Assembly: GCA_001770785.1 (NCBI GenBank)
Contig: MERZ01000378.1
Span: 1-13,291 of the forward strand
Source: Burkholderiales bacterium RIFCSPHIGHO2_12_FULL_61_11
GTDB lineage: Bacteria > Pseudomonadota > Gammaproteobacteria > Burkholderiales > Burkholderiaceae_C
Reading direction: 5' to 3'
DNA length: 13,291 nt
A program made the position numbers and the translations under genes. Positions 6,972-13,291 of the stretch are shown piece after piece; within the stretch, counting starts at the first letter, position 1, and each line of letters begins with the position of its first letter. The notes under the pieces are model-generated. The model saw nothing but the letters and a program-made list of their open reading frames with translations. It was not told the DNA's origin and searched no databases.

Positions 6972-7162
6972 GATGCTCTTTTGGATACCCAGGCTAAGAC
7001 CGCTCCGGCGATCACACTCACAAGCACGCCGGTAACCTCCCTGTTCAACAGGAGAAACCCCCTGCACTGCAACGGGAAATTCGGACGGAATCTATAATTT
7101 GACCACATAAAGCGCAGCTTTCGCTGGCAACGCGCCAGCAAAAAGTCTTTATACGTAGCCAT
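6968..7162 (-). CDS. Possible small membrane peptide ORF overlapping the alaA start (doubtful)
   Basis: This open frame of 64 codons starts MATYKDFLLARCQ and ends VLAWVSKRAS. Its stop overlaps the alaA start by four bases (ATGA), the usual sign of translational coupling. Residues about 43-58 (VTGVLVSVIAGAVLAW) form a single hydrophobic stretch followed by a basic tail, as in small inner-membrane peptides. GGGAGG lies six bases before the first ATG. Against it: the -35 of the best alaA promoter candidate overlaps that ribosome site, so the ATG at 7162 would lie upstream of the predicted transcript start. A 46-codon version from the ATG at 7108 would avoid this but has only a weak ribosome site. 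I do not recognise the product. It may equally be chance. Confidence 0.22.
   Translation of the reverse strand: MATYKDFLLARCQRKLRFMWSNYRFRPNFPLQCRGFLLLNREVTGVLVSVIAGAVLAWVSKRAS
7040..7052. repeat. Short perfect palindrome in the alaA leader
   Basis: CCTGTT-C-AACAGG is a perfect 6-1-6 inverted repeat about 70 bases upstream of the alaA start. Flanking bases extend the pairing imperfectly (GGTnnCTCC on one side, GGAGnnACC on the other). It could be a protein-binding site or a leader hairpin that includes GGAG sequences; no specific regulator can be named. Confidence 0.35.
7123..7139. repeat. Small GC-rich hairpin between alaA and the Mth938-like gene
   Basis: GCTGGC-AACGC-GCCAGC forms a 6-bp stem with a 5-base loop. 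A run of A/T follows on the plus strand, but no U-tract follows on either transcript, so it is not an intrinsic terminator. It falls just downstream of the predicted alaA transcript start and would be in the 5' leader. Confidence 0.35.
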
Positions 7163-7176
7163 CTCCCGCCTCCCAA
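7148..7176 (-). promoter_or_regulatory. Candidate sigma-70 promoter for the alaA-hom-thrC-mob/moa run
   Basis: On the minus strand, -35 TTGGGA (7176-7171) and -10 TATAAA (7153-7148) are separated by 17 bases, the ideal spacing. Matches to consensus are 4 of 6 and 5 of 6. The predicted start near 7141 gives a leader of about 170 bases before alaA. This is the best pair I found upstream of the first gene of the run; no experimental support is available here. Confidence 0.4.
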
Positions 7177-7190
7177 CGCCCTGAATTCCC

Positions 7191-7589
7191 ATGAAACTAC
7201 AGCCCGACAGTCTCGATGTTCAAGCCATCTTGGGCTACGGCCCCGGCTGGGTGGGTTTGGGCTGCAACGGCGTGGCTGAAAAAATCGGGTACAGCATCGT
7301 GATTGGCTCACGTGGCGAGAAATTTGACTGGCATTGCACGCGCTTTGACCAACTCACTGAAGAGCACTTCACCCTGCTGGCAAAAACACAACCGGAACTG
7401 ATAATTTTTGGTAGCGGATCGCGCCTGCGTTTTCCGCCTCCCGGATTTTTGCGTGTCTTGATGGACCAGCGCATAGGCTTTGAAACCATGGACACGCTGG
7501 CCGCTTGCCGTACCTATAACGTCTTGGCGGGGGAGGGCCGGCAAGTGATTGCAGCCCTGCTGATCGAGCCAGAAGCAACCGAAGGCTGA
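7191..7589 (+). CDS. Mth938-like (DUF498/NDUFAF3-fold) domain protein
   Basis: A 132-residue protein covering a single Mth938-like domain. Family features are SRGEKFDW (about 40-47), ELIIFGSGSRLRFPPPGFLRVL (69-90) and the C-terminal signature IGFETMDTLAACRTYNVLAGEGRQVIAALL (95-124). The fold is shared with eukaryotic NDUFAF3, a complex I assembly factor, but the biochemical role of the bacterial proteins is not established. It is transcribed divergently from alaA and sits 124 bases upstream of bcp on the same strand. The start MKLQPDSLDV is the only reasonable ATG; no strong ribosome site precedes it. Length is complete. Confidence 0.88.
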   Translation: MKLQPDSLDVQAILGYGPGWVGLGCNGVAEKIGYSIVIGSRGEKFDWHCTRFDQLTEEHFTLLAKTQPELIIFGSGSRLRFPPPGFLRVLMDQRIGFETMDTLAACRTYNVLAGEGRQVIAALLIEPEATEG

Positions 7590-7625
7590 AAGGCCTTCTC
7601 ATTCGGAGTAAAATGTAACTTGATA

Positions 7626-7670
7626 CTTGGTGCCACACGGGCGAGACTATCACTCGAACCTGCTACCAAG
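7626..7670. repeat. Nested inverted repeats in the bcp leader
   Basis: An outer pair, CTTGGT (7626-7631) with ACCAAG (7665-7670), encloses an inner pair, CGAG (7642-7645) with CTCG (7653-7656). GTGCC (7630-7634) can alternatively pair with GGCAC just outside, at about 7672-7676. This could be a folded 5' leader of bcp or an operator. No coding sequence explains this 124-base gap. Confidence 0.3.
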
Positions 7671-7713
7671 AGGCACGGCTAAATACAACTATTATCGTCA
7701 GGGTCTACTCAGT

Positions 7714-8190
7714 ATGGCAGTCGTCATTAATAAACCACTTCCCGAATTCGAAGCAACCGCCACAGGTGGGCTCAAGGTTTCCAACCAGTCTCATCTGGGT
7801 CATGTGGTTGTGATGTACTTTTACCCGAAAGACAACACGCCCGGCTGCACCACCGAAGCCATGCAGTTTCGTGACCGCTACAAAGATTTCGTCAAAGCCG
7901 GCGCAACCGTGTTCGGCGTCTCGCGGGACAACATGAAGTCTCATGACGAGTTCAAGTCCAAGCTTGAACTCCCGTTTGAGCTGATTGCTGATACCGAGGA
8001 AAAAATGTGTCACATGTTCGGCGTGGTCAAAAACAAGATCATGTACGGCAAAAAGGTCAAAGGCATTGAGCGCAGTACCTTTTTGGTCGGCGCGGACGGT
8101 CTGTTGAAAGACGAATGGCGCGGGCTGAAAGTTCCCGGCCATGTGGACGATGTCCTCAAGGCCGTCAAAGCCTTGAAAAAGGCCGTCTGA
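7714..8190 (+). CDS. bcp: Bcp/PrxQ-type thiol peroxidase (peroxiredoxin)
   Basis: A 158-residue thioredoxin-fold peroxiredoxin that reduces hydrogen peroxide and organic hydroperoxides. The peroxidatic cysteine is Cys45 in DNTPGCTTEAMQFRD. In E. coli Bcp the resolving cysteine lies five residues later, but here that position is Met50, so this helix disulfide cannot form; the only other cysteine is Cys99 (EEKMCHMFGV). The enzyme may act in a 1-Cys mode or use another partner. GVSRDNMKSHDEF and ERSTFLVGADG are also typical. The start MAVVINKPLPEF matches the family and has AGGG nearby; the longer open frame begins in non-conserved leader sequence. A strong terminator lies about 100 bases downstream. 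Confidence 0.93.
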   Translation: MAVVINKPLPEFEATATGGLKVSNQSHLGHVVVMYFYPKDNTPGCTTEAMQFRDRYKDFVKAGATVFGVSRDNMKSHDEFKSKLELPFELIADTEEKMCHMFGVVKNKIMYGKKVKGIERSTFLVGADGLLKDEWRGLKVPGHVDDVLKAVKALKKAV

Positions 8191-8232
8191 ATTCATGGTG
8201 AGGCCAGTTAACAAAAATGGATTGCCCTGCCA

Positions 8233-8258
8233 CATGAGTTGGGCATAATCAACTCATG
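8233..8258. repeat. Perfect 9-bp inverted repeat downstream of bcp
   Basis: CATGAGTTG (8233-8241) and CAACTCATG (8250-8258) flank an 8-base spacer, GGCATAAT. No U-tract follows, so it is not a classical terminator. The spacer contains CATAAT, which with TTGCCC 16 bases upstream resembles a weak promoter, so the repeat could be an operator straddling a -10 element. Alternatively it stabilises the bcp mRNA 3' end. Confidence 0.5.
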
Positions 8259-8261
8259 CTG

Positions 8262-8291
8262 TTGACACCTCGCAACTGCGTTAAATAAAAA
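8262..8291 (+). promoter_or_regulatory. Candidate phoH promoter overlapping the bcp terminator
   Basis: A perfect -35 TTGACA (8262-8267) is followed after 18 bases by TAAAAA (8286-8291), a 4 of 6 match to a -10. Transcription would start near 8298, inside the loop of the terminator, so the new transcript would lack the left stem arm and escape termination. It lies about 60 bases before the phoH start codon. Weak -10 and non-ideal spacing keep confidence modest. Confidence 0.35.
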
Positions 8292-8320
8292 GCCGCCTTG
8301 GCCTCCTGGCGGCTTTTTTT
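8287..8320 (+). terminator. Rho-independent terminator after bcp
   Basis: AAAAAGCCGCC (8287-8297) pairs perfectly with GGCGGCTTTTT (8308-8318) around a 10-base loop, followed by a T run to 8320. The A-run opposite the T-run also makes it partly bidirectional. It separates bcp from phoH. Confidence 0.92.
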
Positions 8321-8356
8321 GCTTTTCAAACCTTCATTTAGAGAGTCCTGAGCACT

Positions 8357-10039
8357 ATGCCTTTGCCACCCGCCCCGGCCAAACGTGCCGCACTGCTTTC
8401 CCTCGGCGCTCTCGATGCGCCAGCCCGCTCGCCTTTCAGGGTTGCGCGAAAGCTGGAAATCGCTGAGCCTGCCCAGAAGCCCCCGGTGTTGGAGCTGGTT
8501 GACATCCGCACGGCTAATGAAGGCGATCATCCCGTGGCTTTCAAGGGAAAGCTGCCCTCCAGCCGGGGAAAGACGCGCACGGATAGCTACAAAAAAGAGA
8601 GCGTTCCGCTGTCGCAGTCCGAGGCAACCGCCAAGAAGACCAGGCTTGCCGGGCCGGGCAAGCTGTTTGTGCTCGACACCAATGTCCTGATGCACGATCC
8701 AATGTGCCTGTTTCGCTTTGAAGAGCACGATATCTTTTTGCCGATGATCGTGCTCGAAGAACTCGACGGCCATAAAAAGGGCATGACCGAGGTGGCCCGC
8801 AACGCACGCCAAACCAGCCGCTCGCTGGACGCACTGGCAGGCGCCCAGGGTGCCGACATCGGCAAGGGCCTCAAGCTGAACACCACCGGACACCGCGAAG
8901 CCGGTGGCTCCCTGTTTTTCCAGACCAAGCCGCTCGATTACTCGCTGCCCATGAGCCTGCCCCAAGGCAAAGCTGACAATCAGATACTCGGGGTGGTCGA
9001 GGCCCTGCGCAAGGACTATGCGCCGCGCGAGGTGGTGCTGGTGTCCAAAGACATCAACATGCGCGTCAAGGCCAGGGCCCTTGGGCTGGCCACCGACGAC
9101 TACCAGAACGACAAGGCGCTGGACGACAGCGAACTGCTGTATTCCGGCTCGCTGGCTTTGCCGACCGACTTCTGGACGCACCAGAGCAAAACCATAGAAA
9201 GCTGGCAGCAAGGCAGCCAAACCTTCTACCGAATCGCGGGACCGATTGTGGCCAGCCTGCTAATCAACCAGTTTGTGTTTTTTGAAGCGCCGGGCGAGCC
9301 GCCGCTGTATGCCCGTGTCACGGAAATACAGGCCAAAACAGCCGTCCTGAAAACCCTCAAGGACTACACCCATCTGAAAAACGCGATTTGGGGCGTGACC
9401 ATGCGTAACCGCGAGCAAAACTTCGCGATGAACCTGCTGATGGATCCGGAAGTTGACTTCGTCACGCTGGCAGGCACGGCGGGTACCGGCAAGACGCTGA
9501 TGGCGCTGGCCAGCGGCCTCACGCAAGTACTCGACGATCGCCGCTACACCGAAATCATCATGACGCGCGCCACGGTATCGGTCGGCGAGGACATCGGCTT
9601 CCTGCCGGGAACCGAAGAGGAAAAAATGGGCCCCTGGATGGGCGCGCTCGACGACAATCTCGAGGTCCTGGGTAAGACCGATAGTGGCACCGGAGAATGG
9701 GGACGTGCCGCGACCAACGAGCTGATCCGTTCACGCATCAAGGTCAAAAGCATGAACTTCATGCGCGGCCGCACCTTCCTCAACAAATACGTCATCGTCG
9801 ACGAGGCGCAAAACCTGACGCCCAAGCAGATGAAGACCCTCATCACCCGCGCAGGCCCGGGCACCAAGATCATCTGCATGGGTAACCTTGCCCAGATTGA
9901 CACGCCCTATCTCACCGAAGGCTCTTCGGGCATGACCTTCGCGGTGGACCGCTTCAAGGGCTGGCCGCATGGCGGACACATCACACTGGCGCGCGGTGAG
10001 CGCTCAAGACTGGCTGATTTCGCCAGTGAGGTGCTTTGA
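8357..10039 (+). CDS. PhoH family ATPase with N-terminal PIN domain (PhoH2 type)
   Basis: A 560-residue fusion of a PIN-type ribonuclease domain and a PhoH P-loop ATPase. PhoH2 proteins of this layout are reported to unwind and cleave RNA. The PIN domain starts at KLFVLDTNVLMHDP (102-115); acidic residues expected at the metal site are Asp107, Glu134/Glu135, Asp207 (KADNQIL) and Asp232 (SKDINMR). The ATPase has Walker A GTAGTGKT (373-380) and Walker B VIVDEAQN (479-486), with MTRATVSVGEDIGFLPG (402-418) typical of PhoH. Residues 1-100 are a basic, proline- and alanine-rich stretch unlike either domain, probably disordered. The start has only a weak ribosome site (GAGAG); later starts could shorten this tail. 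No antitoxin-like partner gene adjoins it, unlike actinobacterial phoAT-phoH2. Confidence 0.94.
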   Translation: MPLPPAPAKRAALLSLGALDAPARSPFRVARKLEIAEPAQKPPVLELVDIRTANEGDHPVAFKGKLPSSRGKTRTDSYKKESVPLSQSEATAKKTRLAGPGKLFVLDTNVLMHDPMCLFRFEEHDIFLPMIVLEELDGHKKGMTEVARNARQTSRSLDALAGAQGADIGKGLKLNTTGHREAGGSLFFQTKPLDYSLPMSLPQGKADNQILGVVEALRKDYAPREVVLVSKDINMRVKARALGLATDDYQNDKALDDSELLYSGSLALPTDFWTHQSKTIESWQQGSQTFYRIAGPIVASLLINQFVFFEAPGEPPLYARVTEIQAKTAVLKTLKDYTHLKNAIWGVTMRNREQNFAMNLLMDPEVDFVTLAGTAGTGKTLMALASGLTQVLDDRRYTEIIMTRATVSVGEDIGFLPGTEEEKMGPWMGALDDNLEVLGKTDSGTGEWGRAATNELIRSRIKVKSMNFMRGRTFLNKYVIVDEAQNLTPKQMKTLITRAGPGTKIICMGNLAQIDTPYLTEGSSGMTFAVDRFKGWPHGGHITLARGERSRLADFASEVL

Positions 10040-10083
10040 GCCCACTTCGGTGAACTTCTACGGTTGAAATGAGCAAGATCCCT

Positions 10084-10190
10084 GGGCATCTGCGCGCCCA
10101 GCAGTTCACAGAGCTCGCGCACAAAGCTTTGCGCGGTGGACAGTTCGCTGGCGGTGAGACGCCTTGCCAGCGTTCGATAAAAGCGTGAGT
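10084..10190 (-). pseudogene. Frameshifted N-terminal scrap of an MmeI-like (type IIG/IIL) restriction-modification gene
   Basis: In the phoH-cbpM gap the minus strand reads THAFIERWQGV in one frame (from 10190) and then TASELSTAQSFVRELCELL in the next frame (to about 10090). The join needs a one-base loss near 10137-10140. Together they resemble the extreme N-terminus of MmeI-like class I SAM-dependent DNA methyltransferase/nuclease proteins, which begin with a pattern such as 'AFI-x-x-W', then an 'ER/ELxxAQxFxxxLCxLLG' helix. Only about 36 codons remain; no start codon, catalytic domain or specificity domain is left. The identification comes from remembered family patterns, not a search, and the piece is short. 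Confidence 0.5.
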
Positions 10191-10273
10191 GGGGGCGCGG
10201 GGGCGTCCTGCTTTGCTGGATGATAGTCGGGTGCGCGCGGCCACCTGTGCGCCTTTGGCCTGACGCGGACGAA

Positions 10274-10600
10274 TCAGCGCATGTCGGTGTCCAGGCCCTG
10301 CAGCCTTGCGCGCAGTGCCTCCAGCTCATCGAGCAGTTCCAGCGCCAGCGCAGCGCCTGCCAGGTTCACGTCCAGATCGCTTTGCAATCGCAGCGCGACC
10401 TGGGCACGGTGCAGCTGAGCGCCGGTAAAGCGCCATTGTTCAGGGGTGTTGCCGTCCGGGATCAAGACGCCTTCGTTCACCAGCTCCACGATCAGGTCGG
10501 CTGGCACGTCACAGGCGCGGCAGACTTCGTCAAGGGTCAGCTCGGTCTCCTCTTCAAGGATGAAGCCGGGAAGTAGCGCAAGCGTGTAGTTCGGTGTCAT
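10274..10600 (-). CDS. cbpM: Chaperone modulator CbpM
   Basis: A 108-residue MerR-like helix-turn-helix protein that in E. coli binds the J-domain of CbpA and inhibits it. The N-terminal LTLDEVCRACDVPADLIVELVNEGVLIP (about 22-49) is the MerR-type fold, followed by WRFTGAQLHRAQVALRLQSDLDVNLAGAALALELLDELEALRARL, a long helix typical of CbpM. The start codon overlaps the cbpA stop by four bases (ATGA), and GGGAGG lies upstream, so the two are co-translated. Length is normal. Immediately downstream is the 234-base gap that holds the restriction-gene scrap. Confidence 0.9.
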   Translation of the reverse strand: MTPNYTLALLPGFILEEETELTLDEVCRACDVPADLIVELVNEGVLIPDGNTPEQWRFTGAQLHRAQVALRLQSDLDVNLAGAALALELLDELEALRARLQGLDTDMR

Positions 10601-11577
10601 GACTTGCCTCCCAGATTGGCGCGCGGATTAAAAGAGCTGAACTGCTTGGCCATTCCCTCATAAAACGCTTTGGTCGCAGGGGTGTCTGCGTTGGGCAACA
10701 CAATCTGCAGCACCAGGTAAAAATCACCTGGCGTGGTTCCCGGAAGGCCGCGCCCCTTGAGCCGCAGCTTGCGCCCGTTGGGCGAGCCGGCTGGTATCTT
10801 GACCTCGACCTGTCCCGTTGGCGTGGGGGCCTGCACCTCGGCGCCCAGCGCCGCTTCCCACGGCGCCACGGGCAAGTCCATATACACATCATGCTTGTCG
10901 ACCCGGTACAGCGGGTGAGGCCGGAATTCAACGTCCAGGTACAGGTCGCCCGGGCCGCCTCCGCCCACGCCGGGTGCGCCCTGTCCGGCCAGGCGAATGT
11001 GCTGGCCAGCGCGTATGCCTTTGGGAATGCTGAAGCTGATCTCGTGCTCGCGCGGGACGACGTGTCCCTGGTCATCCATTTCGGGAACGCGCAGGCTCAG
11101 GGTGCGCGTGGTGCCACTGAAAGAGTCTTCCAGGTCAATCTGGATTTTGGCGTGGTGGTCTTCGCCGCGCGCACTGTATCTTGCGCGGCGGCCACCGCCA
11201 CTGCTTCTGCCGGCACTGGCAAAGCCCTGGCGGAACAGCGATTCAAAGAAGTCGCTGTGATCGCCAGCGTCAGCGCTGGTGAAGCCCCGCTCAAACCTGC
11301 TGCCAGGGTATTCAGCGCCAGCGTTCCATTCAGGGGGCGGGCGGAAATCCTGCCCGGCTTTCCAGTTGGCGCCGAGCTGGTCATAGGCGGCACGTTTTTC
11401 AGGGTCCTTCAGCACCTCATAGGCTTCGCCGAGTTCCTTGAAACGCACCTCCGCATTTTTTTCCTTGCTGACATCGGGGTGGAACTTGCGCGACAGTTTG
11501 CGGTACGCCCGCTTGATGTCGTCTGCCGTCGCGTCGCGCGCCAGACCCATGATTTTGTAGTAGTCCTTGAATTCCAT
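10597..11577 (-). CDS. cbpA: DnaJ-like co-chaperone CbpA (curved DNA-binding protein)
   Basis: A 326-residue class B J-protein that stimulates DnaK and, in E. coli, binds curved DNA. The J-domain is at 1-70 with the HPD motif at 33-35 (FHPDVSKEKNAEVRFKELGEA). A Gly/Phe/Ser-rich linker (about 95-135) is followed by two substrate-binding beta domains, with ISFSIPKGIRAGQHIRLAGQG, GDLYLDVEFRPHPLYRVDKHDVY and VKIPAGSPNGRKLRLKGRG. There is no cysteine zinc finger, which separates it from DnaJ. The start is preceded by GAAGG. It overlaps cbpM by four bases and lies 108 bases after creA. Confidence 0.93.
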   Translation of the reverse strand: MEFKDYYKIMGLARDATADDIKRAYRKLSRKFHPDVSKEKNAEVRFKELGEAYEVLKDPEKRAAYDQLGANWKAGQDFRPPPEWNAGAEYPGSRFERGFTSADAGDHSDFFESLFRQGFASAGRSSGGGRRARYSARGEDHHAKIQIDLEDSFSGTTRTLSLRVPEMDDQGHVVPREHEISFSIPKGIRAGQHIRLAGQGAPGVGGGGPGDLYLDVEFRPHPLYRVDKHDVYMDLPVAPWEAALGAEVQAPTPTGQVEVKIPAGSPNGRKLRLKGRGLPGTTPGDFYLVLQIVLPNADTPATKAFYEGMAKQFSSFNPRANLGGKS

Positions 11578-11634
11578 GAAAGACCTTCAGAAGAAATGCA
11601 TTTTTATGGAAACAATAGCTGAAAATCCGCCGGT

Positions 11635-11657
11635 GAGGGGTAAGACATCGGCTTCAA
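11635..11657 (-). promoter_or_regulatory. Candidate heat-shock (sigma-32-like) promoter of cbpA
   Basis: On the minus strand, TTGAAG (11657-11652) is followed after 11 bases by CCCCTC (11640-11635), about 57 bases before the cbpA ATG. This resembles the RpoH pattern (TTGAAA, then CCCCAT), with the spacing at the short end of the accepted range. A chaperone gene downstream makes it plausible. Confidence 0.35.
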
Positions 11658-11685
11658 TATCAATTCTCCGGCCCTCAAGAGCAGA

Positions 11686-12183
11686 TTACTTGACCGGAAT
11701 CAAGGTTCCTGCAGGCACGGGCACCGCCGTCACGCTGTTTTGCGGCGAGCCTTCGATCAGGCGGTCGGAGTAGGTCAGGTACACCAGCGTGTTGCGCTTG
11801 CTATCGACCAGGCGCACGACACGCAGCTTTTTGAAGACGAGGGAGATGCGCTCGCTGAACATTTCCTCCTGCTGGTTGAGCGGCTTGACGCCAAAGCTGA
11901 TGGGGCCGGTCTGGCGGCAGGCAATCGAGGCTTCAGACCTGTCCTCGGCCAGGCCCAGGGCGCCCTTGATGCCGCCGGTTTTGGCGCGCGAGACGTAGCA
12001 GGTGACACCGATGACCTTGGGATCGTCGTAGGCATCCACCACAATTTTGTGGTCCGGGCCGAGAAACTTGAAGACCGTGTCCACTTCGCCGATCGGCTCG
12101 CTGCTGGCCCCGCTGCAGGCGCTCAGGAGCAGGGCCAGGGTGAGCGCGTAGCGGCTTGGGCGAAATCGTTCGTCTGTTTTCAT
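11686..12183 (-). CDS. creA: CreA family protein, probable lipoprotein
   Basis: A 165-residue protein matching the CreA family (conserved, function unknown; in E. coli it lies next to creBCD). Conserved segments are [46 protein letters not shown], the paired cysteines of VTCYV and [28 protein letters not shown] and [19 protein letters not shown]. The N-terminus has a basic region, a hydrophobic stretch ALTLALLL and a lipobox-like LSAC, so it is probably exported and lipid-anchored. The ATG at 12183 is preferred to the one at 12204: AAGGA lies just upstream, and the best promoter would start transcription after the earlier ATG. It is divergent from bkdA1. Confidence 0.92.
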   Translation of the reverse strand: MKTDERFRPSRYALTLALLLSACSGASSEPIGEVDTVFKFLGPDHKIVVDAYDDPKVIGVTCYVSRAKTGGIKGALGLAEDRSEASIACRQTGPISFGVKPLNQQEEMFSERISLVFKKLRVVRLVDSKRNTLVYLTYSDRLIEGSPQNSVTAVPVPAGTLIPVK

Positions 12184-12207
12184 CGGAAGTCCTTGGTTTG
12201 ACATGGT

Positions 12208-12235
12208 GCTATCTGCTTTACCCGCCGTATGTCAA
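12208..12235 (-). promoter_or_regulatory. Candidate creA promoter
   Basis: A perfect minus-strand -35 TTGACA (12235-12230) is followed after 16 bases by GATAGC (12213-12208), a 3 of 6 match to a -10. Transcription from about 12201 would give a short leader with the AAGGA ribosome site of the 12183 start. Confidence 0.35.
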
Positions 12236-12320
12236 GCGCATTGACCAGGTCATGGGCTGGCTCAAGCGCCTGATCTGATCCTCTGGGCCTGCGCCGGAAA
12301 ATGTAGCGCAACATTTCGAA

Positions 12321-12351
12321 TTATCAGCGGGACGCGCGGGAAATCTGATAA
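12321..12351. promoter_or_regulatory. Inverted repeat, possible operator in the creA-bkdA1 gap
   Basis: TTATCAG (12321-12327) and CTGATAA (12345-12351) form a perfect 7-bp inverted repeat with a 17-base spacer; the two half-sites are about 24 bases apart centre to centre. It lies about 110 bases before bkdA1. Such spacing suits a dimeric regulator, and bkd operons are commonly controlled by Lrp-type BkdR or other regulators, but I cannot name one here. Confidence 0.35.
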
Positions 12352-12408
12352 GCTGGTGCCGCCCGCAAAAGCGTGCACCCTCCGGACGGCGCAGGCTACC
12401 CGCCACGC

Positions 12409-13291
<883 letters not shown>

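Noticed and set aside
7093..7098. Perfect TATAAT on the plus strand upstream of the Mth938-like gene
   Set aside because: No acceptable -35 at 16-18 bases and no extended -10; not called as a promoter although it could be a weak one.
7123..7139. Hairpin as a terminator between the divergent genes
   Set aside because: No U-tract follows the stem on either strand, and both flanking genes point away from it.
8249..9220. Minus-strand open frame of 323 codons opposite phoH
   Set aside because: Shadow of the PIN-PhoH gene and runs through the terminator; no family features.
10185..10206. GTGAGTGGGGGCGCGGGGGCG, reminiscent of the repeat's GGGGGC end
   Set aside because: No matching left end or core nearby; just a GC-rich run.
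9907..10329. A single intact 140-residue gene spanning the phoH end to cbpM
   Set aside because: It overlaps both conserved genes heavily, and only its middle part looks protein-like; that part is better explained as a frameshifted restriction-gene scrap.
10821..10830. GCGTGGGGGC in cbpA, identical to the right end of the 74-bp repeat
   Set aside because: The rest of the element is absent, and the encoded APTPTG sits where CbpA homologues have similar residues (PTLTG); this is ordinary protein sequence.

Overview
The gene content, gene order and base composition point to a betaproteobacterium of the Burkholderiales, most likely a Comamonadaceae member of the Rhodoferax/Polaromonas/Acidovorax type. 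This is inferred from protein family resemblance and from two kinds of dispersed repeat that look characteristic of that family. No database search was possible.

Left part (88-6971, all minus strand). Transcription runs right to left: alaA, hom, thrC, mobB, moeA, moaD, moaE. Spacing is tight: hom and thrC share one base, and moaD and moaE are one base apart. A plausible sigma-70 promoter lies at 7148-7176. The run combines aspartate-family and alanine amino-acid metabolism (AlaA, Hom, ThrC) with late molybdenum-cofactor assembly (MobB, MoeA and the two molybdopterin synthase subunits MoaD/MoaE). Bases 1-87 hold no gene that I can see.

The most striking feature is a 74-bp GC-rich, partly palindromic repeat present twice, inside moaE (455-528) and inside thrC (3550-3623). 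Both copies have the same length, orientation and reading frame. Each adds about 25 residues to an otherwise conserved enzyme, beginning NVAPTL and ending RGGP. It behaves like a protein-coding interspersed repeat, comparable in principle to the Rickettsia palindromic elements but unrelated in sequence.

Middle part (7191-10039, plus strand): a Mth938-like protein, a Bcp/PrxQ peroxiredoxin lacking the usual helix resolving cysteine, a clear intrinsic terminator with a possible promoter laid over it, and a PIN-PhoH ATPase with a roughly 100-residue basic N-terminal extension.

Right part. Between phoH and cbpM lies what looks like a decayed, frameshifted N-terminal scrap of an MmeI-like (type IIG/IIL) restriction-modification gene. 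Then come cbpM and cbpA (co-chaperone modulator and DnaJ-like co-chaperone, overlapping by 4 bases, minus strand, with a possible heat-shock promoter) and creA (a lipoprotein-like CreA protein, minus strand). Divergent from creA, and cut by the right edge, is bkdA1, the E1-alpha subunit of branched-chain 2-oxoacid dehydrogenase. The 279-base creA-bkdA1 gap contains inverted repeats that could be operators. No rRNA, tRNA, CRISPR array, insertion sequence or complete mobile element was seen.
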